Shown here: positions 54,170 through 61,210 of the stretch, piece after piece
Position numbering within the stretch: the stretch's first letter is position 1
Layout: each line of letters opens with the position of its first letter
From: Myxococcales bacterium
GTDB lineage: Bacteria > Myxococcota_A > Polyangia > Polyangiales > JAFGIB01
Length of the DNA stretch: 64,000 nucleotides
Reading direction: 5' to 3'
Assembly: GCA_029880325.1 (NCBI GenBank)
Contig: JAOUOP010000003.1
Location: 62,001 to 126,000 of the forward strand
Made by a program: the position numbers and the translations under genes
The notes under the pieces: model-generated
Told to the model about the DNA's origin: nothing
Database searches by the model: none
What the model saw: the letters and a program-made list of their open reading frames with translations, nothing else

Positions 54170-54833
54170 GGGCGCTTCTTCGTAGACGCCCGCCGCGGAG
54201 TGACCGCTGGTCCAGACGCGCTCGAGGAAGACACTGTCGGGGGCGCGCAGGAAGGGGATCTCGCTTTAGCTGGGGCGGCCGAGGAAGGGGCGTAGCTGCC
54301 AGGCGGTTTGACCGCCAGCCAAGCCGAAGAGGCCCACCATGAGAACCATCAGCAGCGCCCGGTGGGTCTGGGGGCCCAGGGCACGCAGCAGCACGCCGAG
54401 GGCCGAAAGTCCGCAGGCGCCATAGGCGACCGATGCGATTACCGCGACGGAGTGGTAGCTGGCGCCCGCGTCGATGGCGAGCCACAGGAGGGGTACCGCC
54501 GCCAGCAGTGCCAGCGATGCGCGCCAGGGAGGTCACGGTCAGCGCGCTCACCGTCGTCATCTTCCAGGGGCGACCGAAGACGTTGGCCAGCGCGTAGTAG
54601 CCGGGCACGCACACGATCAGCGTGCCCAGGATCGCCAGCGGTAATTTAAGCGCTGCGTAGAGCACTGGCAGACTGCCGCGGTAGCTGCCGAGGGTGGCGC
54701 CAAATGCGGCCGCTCCCAGGGCGATGGCCGCGATCGAAAGGACCGTCAGCGTCTGCAGCTCGCGTCCCTCCACGCAGCGCGCGGCCAGCTTGCCCGGGGC
54801 GCGCATGAGTTCGTCCAGTAGTTGGCCTCTCAT
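54170..54833 (-). pseudogene. Membrane protein gene with frameshift and internal stop
   Basis: From ATG 54833 the frame reads a membrane protein (LTVLSIAAIALGAAAFGATL, LPLAILGTLIVCVPGYYALA, then VTSLARIA). Near 54515 the reading frame changes by one base: with one base restored it continues ALLAAVPLLWLAIDAGASYH, then SALGVLLRALGPQTHRALLM, GLFGLAGGQTAWQLRPFLGR, and meets a TAA at 54266-54268, after which SEIPFLRAPDSVFLERVW still resembles coding sequence. So at least one deletion and probably a nonsense change break the gene. It overlaps the stop of the membrane gene before it by ATGA, so the two formed a pair. Function unknown. A sequencing error could explain the frameshift alone. Confidence 0.6.
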
Positions 54834-55483
54834 GGCGCACCTGCCGTCATGGTGTGGGTGATAAAGCCCTCGCCCATGGGAAGCAGCGCAAGGGCCCAAG
54901 ACAAGAGCATGAAGCCGCCGAGGGCCAGTCCAAGGCGGCCAGAGACCACGGCGCCGGCTGCGCGCAGGTCCCGGGCGCAGTGCGCGCAAAGGCGCATCAA
55001 GGCGATGCCGCCACAGAGGTAGAGACTGAGGAAGCTGACGACGGCGCTCGCGCCAGGTGTCGCCGTCATCGCATAGAGCGCCACCACCGGCGCGAAGCCC
55101 GACAGCAGCAGCCCGGTCCCGAAGAGCGCCCGGGTGGCGCGCCGCAGGAGTTGGCTTGCGGTCAATGGCGCGTCGAGCAGCGCCAGTAGGATGTAGAGGG
55201 CCGGCAGCGCCATCGGCACGATCGAGCCCCGTGCCTTCCACAGCGCCGTCAGCTGGCCCGCGATGGTCGACACGTCGCTCCACGGGCCCATGGCGATGCC
55301 GAATGCCGACGCCAGGCCCAGCCCCGTCAGCGCGCGCAGTGCGCTGCGGGTGAGGCTCTCGTCGTCGTGGGTTTGCAGCCAGTCCGAGGCCCAGGTGCTC
55401 GCCGGGGGTGCTGGGACTTCCTTCGCCTTGGTCGCCAGCGGCGCGATGGGCGCCGCCTCTTCACTCAATGTCATGGCCATCAT
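54830..55483 (-). CDS. Multi-pass membrane protein
   Basis: A 217-residue protein with about five hydrophobic segments (LRALTGLGLASAFGIAMG, IVPMALPALYILLALLDA, LFGTGLLLSGFAPVVALYAM, VVSFLSLYLCGGIALMRLC, LGLALGGFMLLSWALALL) after a 45-residue cytoplasmic head rich in Ala and Glu. AAAGGAG lies 6 bp before the ATG at 55483. It is translationally coupled (ATGA) to the broken membrane gene downstream, with which it may once have formed a complex. I know similar pairs in Myxococcota only as uncharacterised. Upstream lies a repeat element. Confidence 0.7.
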   Translation of the reverse strand: MMAMTLSEEAAPIAPLATKAKEVPAPPASTWASDWLQTHDDESLTRSALRALTGLGLASAFGIAMGPWSDVSTIAGQLTALWKARGSIVPMALPALYILLALLDAPLTASQLLRRATRALFGTGLLLSGFAPVVALYAMTATPGASAVVSFLSLYLCGGIALMRLCAHCARDLRAAGAVVSGRLGLALGGFMLLSWALALLPMGEGFITHTMTAGAP

Positions 55484-55571
55484 GGGAAACTCCTTTCGAG
55501 TCCCAGGCTGACAGGCCGAGTTGACGTCAAGGTCGCGGAGATGTGGCCTTTGTGTGGCGATGGGCCGGCTA

Positions 55572-55733
55572 GATGTGCTCGGCGGAAGTGCTGAGCCGAT
55601 GATCGGGGTCGATACGATGCCAGATGCAAGGACGGCCTCCGCCGGAATACTCGGTGTATTTCAAGGGGACCGGACGCCGCAGCTGGCGCCGTAGCGGTCC
55701 CGAGAGCGGATCATGACTCCCGCCGAGCACATC
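55572..55733. repeat. MITE-like near-palindrome, copy 3
   Basis: A 162-bp near-palindrome. The left end GATGTGCTCGGCGG is perfectly complemented at the right end; counting the flanking CT/AG the perfect arms are 17 bp (55569-55585 and 55720-55736). Pairing continues with mismatches to the centre, GAATACTCGGTGTATTTC. TA dinucleotides inside CTAG flank both ends (55570-55571 and 55734-55735), and the right one is part of the TAG stop of rlmE. Together with copies 1 and 2 this looks like one family of small elements with TA target duplication. Confidence 0.7.
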
Positions 55734-56404
55734 TAGGACGGTTCTGGCGGCTCCGGCGGTTGCGCATCACGCTCCGGGTCGGGGCGCTTCGATAGCCCCA
55801 CCAAGAAGACCTCGTAGCTCTCGCTGCGCGAGGCCTCGGGCTTGATGATGCGCACCTTTTCGAAGCGTTCGGCCACCCGCCGACGGGCTTCCGGGAATTC
55901 CTCGCCCTGGAAGATCTTGCCGACGAAGCTGCCGCCCTGGACGAGTGCCGTGTCGGCCAGCTGCAGGGCCATGCAGAAGAGTTCGAAGCTCAGGTACTGG
56001 TCGCGGTGGCGCATGCCGGAGGTGCGCGGAGCCATGTCGCTGAGCACCACATGGAAGCCCTGCAGCTCGAGGTCGTCGAGGGCGCCTGCTTCGGTCAGAT
56101 CCCGCTGCAAGAACTGCAGCTGGGGCGGGCCACCGGGATCGATCGCATGGCGATCGAGGCCCAGCACCTTGCCGCCAGGACCGACCCGCTGGGCGGCGTA
56201 CAGGCTCCAGGAGCCGGGCGCTGCGCCCAGGTCGAGCACCTTGTGGCCGGACTTGAAGAGCCGCAGCCGGCGGTCGATTTCCTCTAGCTTGTAGACGGCT
56301 CGGGCGCGGTGGCCTTCTTTTTGCGCCTGCCGCCCGAAGTGGTCCTGGGGTCGACCGCCGCCCGAGTGCTTCTGTCCGGGCCTGCGTCGTCCGCGCGGAC
56401 TCAC
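55733..56404 (-). CDS. rlmE: 23S rRNA 2'-O-methyltransferase RlmE (FtsJ)
   Basis: A 223-residue RrmJ/FtsJ methyltransferase. The K-D-K-E tetrad is complete: K of YKLEEIDRRLRLF, D of VVLSDMAPRTSG, K of VGKIFQGEEF and E of SESYEVFLV; VLDLGAAPGSWS binds SAM. RlmE methylates U2552 of 23S rRNA in the A-loop, a late step of 50S assembly. The tail is Pro/Glu-rich. The start is GTG at 56404, overlapping the rplC stop by GTGA, so it is translationally coupled to L3. Its TAG stop is at the edge of a repeat element. It ends the holB-HEAT-rplC-rlmE operon. Confidence 0.9.
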   Translation of the reverse strand: MSPRGRRRPGQKHSGGGRPQDHFGRQAQKEGHRARAVYKLEEIDRRLRLFKSGHKVLDLGAAPGSWSLYAAQRVGPGGKVLGLDRHAIDPGGPPQLQFLQRDLTEAGALDDLELQGFHVVLSDMAPRTSGMRHRDQYLSFELFCMALQLADTALVQGGSFVGKIFQGEEFPEARRRVAERFEKVRIIKPEASRSESYEVFLVGLSKRPDPERDAQPPEPPEPS

Positions 56405-57069
56405 GCCGCCGGGCGCTGCTTCGCTTTGACCGCGCCGCGCACGGTGACGATGCCGTGGCGCGCGCCGGGCACGGCGCCCTTGACCAGCAGCAGGTTCTCG
56501 TCGTCGAGCACCTTGGCGACCTTCAGGTTGAGCACCGAGATGCGCTTGTTGCCGTACTGGCCGGCCATTTTCACGCCCTTGAGCACGCGACCGGGCGTCA
56601 TGTTGGCGCCGATGGAGCCGCCGTGACGCTTGTATTCGTGGGTGCCGTGGGTGTTGGTGGCGGCGCCAGCGTGGTTCCAGCGCTTGATGACGCCGGCGAA
56701 GCCACGGCCCTTGCTCGTGCCCGCGACGTCGACCTTTTGGCCGACCTCGAAGGTCTCCGAGGGCTTGAGCACCTGGCCCAGCTCGTAGCCTTCGACCTTC
56801 TCGGCCGGCAGGCGGAACTCGCGCACGTGGCGGACGGGCTTCTGCTGAATCTTCTCGTAGAAGGCGCGCTGGGACTTGTTCAGGCGCCGCTCGAGCTGTT
56901 CGCCGAAGCCCAGGATCAGGGCGCTGTAGCCGTCCCGCTCCTTGGTGCGCTTGCCCAGGACGACGCAGGGACCCACCTGAATCGCAGTGACCCGAGTGAC
57001 GCTGCCGTCCTCGTTGAAGATCTGGGTGTTTCCGAGCTTTTTGCCAATCAGGCCGATATTCTGGTTCAT
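56401..57069 (-). CDS. rplC: 50S ribosomal protein L3
   Basis: A 222-residue L3. It begins MNQNIGLIGKKLGNTQIFNE and contains VGPCVVLGKRTKERDGYSAL, VDVAGTSKGRGFAGVIKRW, RHGGSIGANMTPGRVLKGVK, MAGQYGNKRISVLNLKVAKV, that is, the globular part and the long loop that reaches the peptidyl transferase centre. In most bacteria rplC is in the S10 operon beside rplD; here it lies between a HEAT-repeat gene and rlmE, so it is either a moved gene or a second copy. The start is set by the family N-terminus. A GC-rich 52-bp gap separates it from the gene before. Confidence 0.93.
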   Translation of the reverse strand: MNQNIGLIGKKLGNTQIFNEDGSVTRVTAIQVGPCVVLGKRTKERDGYSALILGFGEQLERRLNKSQRAFYEKIQQKPVRHVREFRLPAEKVEGYELGQVLKPSETFEVGQKVDVAGTSKGRGFAGVIKRWNHAGAATNTHGTHEYKRHGGSIGANMTPGRVLKGVKMAGQYGNKRISVLNLKVAKVLDDENLLLVKGAVPGARHGIVTVRGAVKAKQRPAA

Positions 57070-57121
57070 GAGGCTGTCCCGGGGAAAAGCGGGCGGAAGA
57101 ATACGGCCGAAGCCGGGCACG

Positions 57122-58177
57122 TCAAGCTCCGTCGCTGCGATTGCTCTCGAGCGGGTGGCGGCGGGTCAGGATTGCGAGGCCCTCGCGAGCGCGCTCGCCG
57201 ACGTGGCCGGGCTCTGAGTAGAGCGTTTCCAGGGCGTCGGCAAGGGCCGCGGGGTCGGCGCCGCGGGGTTTGTCGGCCAAACGCACCAGCTCGTCGACCA
57301 ATTCGCCCAGGCGCAGCTCTGCCACCACTTCGACCGCGTAGCTGCGGCCGTCGCTGCGCAGGGCCCGCAGCACCGAGCGCAGGGGTTCGAGGCCGCGGCG
57401 GTCCCCCAGGCGCAAGAGGCAGCGGGCCGCGGCGGCCTTCAGCAGCAGCGGACCGAAGCGCGCTGCGGCCAGCTCGGCCACCCGCTCCAGGTGCGGGCCG
57501 GCGTTTCCGAGCCCTCCCAGGGCCTCCAGGGCCGCCGCCGTCAGTGCCGGATCGTCGAGGGCCTCGGTCAGCACGGCCGTGCCCGCCGCGTCGCCCAGCT
57601 CCGAAAGAGAGAGGGCCGCGGCACGCCGGACGGCGGCGTTTTCATCCTCGAGCAGCGCGCGCAGGCGCGGGGCCTGTTGCTCCCCGAAACCGGCCAGGGC
57701 GCAGGCCACCATGCGGCGCACCTCGGAGTCCGGATCGTCGCTGAGGGCGAGCAGGGCGTCGCCGTCGTCGTCTTCGGGGCGCTGGGCCAGACCGGAGACC
57801 GCCTGGAAGCGCAGCTCGGGGTAGGGGCTCTCGAGGCCCTCCCGGAGGGCGCGGCGGGCTTCGGGGCGATCGATCTCGGCCAGCAGCGCCATGGCCAGCT
57901 CCCGCACCTCCGGGTGGCCGTCGTCCAGGCGCTGCAGGATGCGCTCGGTTGCTGCGGGCCCGCCGAGCTCGGCCAGTCCCTGCAGGGCGGCGGCCCGGAT
58001 GCGGGCGTCGCGGTCATCGGCCAGCTCCAGCAGGCCCGCCTCGGCTTCGGCTTCGCGGCCGGCATCGGGGTTGGCCAGGCGTTCGGCGGCGGCCAGGCGC
58101 GCGGCGCGATCGCGGGCGCGCACGTCGCGCAGGGCCGCCTCGAAATGGGGCGGTAGCGGAGGCAGCAGCCAGCTCAC
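57122..58177 (-). CDS. HEAT-repeat protein
   Basis: A 351-residue alpha-solenoid of about nine HEAT-like repeats, for example ARIRAAALQGLAELGGPAAT-type helices, HPEVRELAMALLAEIDRPEA, YPELRFQAVSGLAQRPED, DSEVRRMVACALAGFGEQQA and NAAVRRAAALSLSELGDAAG. Such scaffolds bind proteins or act as PBS-lyase-like adaptors; no catalytic residues are seen. It lies between holB and rplC in one operon, so a role in replication or ribosome assembly is possible but unproven. The start is GTG at 58177, chosen because the repeats begin there; the gap to the holB stop is 31 bp. Confidence 0.75.
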   Translation of the reverse strand: MSWLLPPLPPHFEAALRDVRARDRAARLAAAERLANPDAGREAEAEAGLLELADDRDARIRAAALQGLAELGGPAATERILQRLDDGHPEVRELAMALLAEIDRPEARRALREGLESPYPELRFQAVSGLAQRPEDDDGDALLALSDDPDSEVRRMVACALAGFGEQQAPRLRALLEDENAAVRRAAALSLSELGDAAGTAVLTEALDDPALTAAALEALGGLGNAGPHLERVAELAAARFGPLLLKAAAARCLLRLGDRRGLEPLRSVLRALRSDGRSYAVEVVAELRLGELVDELVRLADKPRGADPAALADALETLYSEPGHVGERAREGLAILTRRHPLESNRSDGA

Positions 58178-58208
58178 TGCCCGTTCACCGGCCCGTTCCC
58201 CAGGCCGT

Positions 58209-59210
58209 TCACAGGGGCCTCGAGAGGCCGAGCAGCAGGCCATCGAAGGCGATCTCGGGGTTGGCGTTGCGTGCCAGGGCGTCGCCCAGTTCCTGGATCG
58301 CCAGCACGCGCCCGGCCGCTGCGGCGGGTGCCACACGACCGGCCCGCCGCCGCAGCTCCTCGCTGCGATGGGCGAAGGCCAGCTGCCCGTCGTCGGCGCC
58401 CAAGCCCACGGCGGCCAGGTCCCGGTAGAACTGGGCCAGCGACTCCAGCAGGTAGTCGCGGTCGTCGTCGCGCGCCAGCTCCTCGCCCAGGTCGAGCAGG
58501 GGGCCGGCGTCGGTGGCGGCGATGGCGTCATCGGCCCGCAGCGTCCACTCGAAGAGGCGGGCGGCGCGGTCCTCTTCGCACAGGGCGATGGCGCGGTCGG
58601 CGCGGCCGGCCGACAGCGCTGCCGCCGGGCGCGCCACTTCGTCGTCGATGCCGCGCGCGGCCAGGATTTCGCGGACCACCGGGGTCGGTAGCGCCCCGAA
58701 GCGCAGCTGCTGGCAGCGGGAGCGGATGGTGGTCAGCAGGCGATTGGGCCGATCGCTGAGCAGGATGAAGTGCACGGCGGCGCGCGGCTCCTCGAGCGTC
58801 TTGAGCAGGGCGTTGGCCGACTCGCTGTGCTGCCGTGGAAAGGAGATGTCGGCTTCGGGGAAGATCACGAAGGCGGCGTCGCCCTCGAAGGGGGCGAACT
58901 TCGTGAAGGGCAGCACCTCGTCGCGGATGGTGTCGATCTTGATGTTGCGGTTGCCCTCGTCGCGTGGCTCGAAGACGCGCAAGTCGGGGTGGTTCATGTC
59001 GCTCAGGCGCTGGCAAATCGAGCAGCGCCCGCAGCCCTCGCCCGGCTGCTCGGGACACAGCCGGGCCTGCACCAGGGCGCGTGCGGCCAGGCGCTTGCCG
59101 GTGCCCGAGGGGCCGACGAAGAGGTACGCGTGGGCCAGACGCCCGTGCTGCAGGGCGTGGCGCAGCACGGCGATGGCGGGGTCCTGGGCGCGCACCTGGG
59201 CGAGCGTCAT
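58209..59210 (-). CDS. holB: DNA polymerase III subunit delta-prime
   Basis: A 333-residue clamp-loader AAA+ protein. MTLAQVRAQDPAIAVLRHAL is followed by Walker A GPSGTGK (33-39), a zinc module with C52, C60, C63 and C66, a Walker-B-like AAFVIFPEADI and SANALLKTLEEPRAAVHFIL, then the sensor region FILLSDRPNRLLTTIRSRCQ. Delta-prime is the stator of the gamma/tau complex that loads the beta clamp. AAGGAG precedes ATG 59210. It is the first gene of the leftward operon with the HEAT-repeat gene, rplC and rlmE. The last 130 residues are less conserved, as usual. Confidence 0.9.
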   Translation of the reverse strand: MTLAQVRAQDPAIAVLRHALQHGRLAHAYLFVGPSGTGKRLAARALVQARLCPEQPGEGCGRCSICQRLSDMNHPDLRVFEPRDEGNRNIKIDTIRDEVLPFTKFAPFEGDAAFVIFPEADISFPRQHSESANALLKTLEEPRAAVHFILLSDRPNRLLTTIRSRCQQLRFGALPTPVVREILAARGIDDEVARPAAALSAGRADRAIALCEEDRAARLFEWTLRADDAIAATDAGPLLDLGEELARDDDRDYLLESLAQFYRDLAAVGLGADDGQLAFAHRSEELRRRAGRVAPAAAAGRVLAIQELGDALARNANPEIAFDGLLLGLSRPL

Positions 59211-59835
59211 GGACTCCTTGTAGCACCGCTGGGGGGCCGCGAAAGGGTGGCTTCCCGCTTTGCTGCGTGGGGGTCGTGTCCGCGCGAGGGGGCGCGACCC
59301 CGTCGGTTCACATCTGGACGCTTCGAAGGAAGTGGCAAAGCCGCGCGTCGACCGGACCATCGACGACGAAGAAGCCACCAAATCTCGGCGGTCGGCGATC
59401 CTGCGTGACGAGCGAAGAGGCTGCGCGCCAGATAGCACTTCCAGGGGCGGCTCGACCCCCCTGATTGAAGTCTGAGCCCCTGCGGTACGGCGGAACTCGC
59501 GAAAATGGGGCGCTGCGGGGGCGGTCGGGCTCCGCGGTAGGAAGTGGGCATGTTGGAGGTTCGGCTCAGGGGGATGGCTCGACAACATGAACTGGGAGTT
59601 GTCCGAGGTTCGGATTCTATTAGGGCGGGTCGGAGGGATCGTTGCTGCACCATGGCGTGGAGCCCCGAGGTCGTCGCTGAACTGATCACGGTCGCGCAGT
59701 CGCTCGAGCGCAGGGGCAGGCTTCGAGGCATGGAGTCGCTTCTGCGGCGAGTGCCGGGTGGACCGAGCGAACCGTTACGCTACATCCGCAGTCACAGCAC
59801 GAACCAGGTCACGGATGCATCGCACGAGGTCGCCA
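59211..59835. other. 625-bp stretch upstream of holB, no convincing gene
   Basis: This region should hold the holB promoter and the lost 5' part of the radical-SAM remnant. Open frames exist but show no family motifs, and I see no cobalamin-binding or CxxxCxxC radical-SAM signature in any frame. No repeat or RNA gene was recognised. Confidence 0.4.
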
Positions 59836-60369
59836 TTCGAAGAGCAGGACTTCTGCGACCTGTCGCACTTCTGTCGCGAACAGCGCTTCGACTACACGGC
59901 CTTCGCCGTGCTCACGCCGCTGCACATGGAACTCGCCGACCGGATGATTCTGCGCAACTACGACTACTACGACTTCATGCACACGCTGCTGCCAACCAAG
60001 CTCCCGATCGAGGAATTCTACCGGCAGTACCTGTGGCTCTACGACTCCACCCACCCCTTGAAGACCCAGCTCGCCATGTTGGCCAACTTACCGCTGGCGC
60101 GCCTGCCGCACGTCTTTGCGACCTACGCGCGCTTCCGCCGCGCCTTCAAGCGCATCCCCCGCGGCTACGACGACCTCGAGGCGCTCAACGCCGCCCAGCA
60201 GCGCCACGGTGGCATGCCGTCGCGTAAACCGCTCCTGCAACTTAAAGTTGAGCGTCGGGATGGCGCCGCCGATGCCCGCTCCCAACCGGCGGGCTGGGCG
60301 CGAACGCCGCAGCCGCGCAGCGGTCCTGGCGCGCCTCGCGCGGCGGGCGGGCGCAGCGCGCGAGGTTGA
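59836..60369 (+). pseudogene. C-terminal remnant of a B12-binding radical SAM protein
   Basis: From FEEQDFCDLSHFCREQRFDY the frame matches the end of cobalamin-dependent radical-SAM proteins: TAFAVLTPL, DYYDFMHTLLPTKLPIEEFY, RQYLWLYDSTHPLKTQLAML, then LPLARLPHVFATYARFRRAF. In intact relatives LTPL is followed by PGTEL; here HMELADRM follows, so three or so residues are missing. The B12 and CxxxCxxC domains are absent upstream. This is therefore a remnant of a truncated gene and is unlikely to be active. The last 100 bases overlap the opposite membrane-protein gene; the real homology ends near 60230. Confidence 0.65.
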
Positions 60370-61210
60370 ACCCCAGTGCCCGCGCGCCCAACCACACGGT
60401 GGACGAAAGGTTGCTCAGCAGCATGACCGAGATCCACAGGCCGGCGCCCAGCGGCGCCTCGAGCACGCCCGCCACCACCTGACGCATGGCCACGGGGCCG
60501 TCGAGCGGCCGCCCGAGCAGCCACCCAAAGCCCATGGCTGTGAGTTCTCCCAGCGGGATCAACAGCCCCAGGATGGCCGCCGCCGCGACCAGATTCAGCG
60601 CCAGGTCCTGCGAAAGCCAGCGACCCGCAGTCGCCAGGCCCAGGGGACGCCCGCTCGCCAGCAGCAGCTGAAGCCGCAAGGCCACGTGCCGCGACCCGAG
60701 CCATGCCGGGTAGCGCGCCAGGGTGTTGGCCAGCGGGTAGATGACCAACCAGTGCAGCAGCGGCAGCGCGTTGGCCATGCCGCCCATGGAGAGCGCGCAG
60801 TAGCTGGCGATGACTGCGAACGCGAAGAAGCCGAGGACGGCGCCGAGCGGACCGGCGGTCAGCGCCGCGGCGCCGAGCAGACCCGCAAAGAGCAGCGCAG
60901 CGGCCAGCGCGAGGTTCCGGGCCAGCGGTCCCAACAGCGACAGGCTCACCACGCCCGCGAGGCCCACGCCCAAAGCCAGCATCGTCAGCGCCGCCCCCAG
61001 CAGCCAATGCACTCGCCAGGGCGCGCCGCGCGTCCACAGCCAGTAAAGCCCCAGCAGCTCGAGCCCGTACAGCGGCAGCAGCGCCGGATGGGCGACCCCC
61101 GGCCACGGCTCGGCGCCGGGCAGCGAAGCGAGCCAGCCGAGCACCAGCAGGCTGACGCTGCCCACGAAGCACGCCCTGTAGCACGCGAGCAATCCAGCGC
61201 GGCCGCTCAT
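60242..61210 (-). CDS. Multi-pass membrane protein
   Basis: A 322-residue integral membrane protein with about eight hydrophobic segments, for example FVGSVSLLVLGWLASL, LLPLYGLELLGLYWLW, LLGAALTMLALGVGLAGVVS, AVLGFFAFAVIASYCALS and WISVMLLSNLSSTVWLGARA. The last 40 residues are Arg/Pro-rich and cytoplasmic. No family was recognised. It starts with an ATGA overlap with the DUF4185 lipoprotein gene, so the two are translated together and may act together at the envelope. The 3' end overlaps the radical-SAM remnant on the other strand. Confidence 0.65.
   Translation of the reverse strand: MSGRAGLLACYRACFVGSVSLLVLGWLASLPGAEPWPGVAHPALLPLYGLELLGLYWLWTRGAPWRVHWLLGAALTMLALGVGLAGVVSLSLLGPLARNLALAAALLFAGLLGAAALTAGPLGAVLGFFAFAVIASYCALSMGGMANALPLLHWLVIYPLANTLARYPAWLGSRHVALRLQLLLASGRPLGLATAGRWLSQDLALNLVAAAAILGLLIPLGELTAMGFGWLLGRPLDGPVAMRQVVAGVLEAPLGAGLWISVMLLSNLSSTVWLGARALGFNLARCARPPREARQDRCAAAAFAPSPPVGSGHRRRHPDAQL

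Noticed and set aside
59544..60227. Plus-strand 227-residue frame overlapping the radical-SAM remnant
   Set aside because: Arg/His/Pro-rich translation without motifs; the remnant in the neighbouring frame explains the coding signal.
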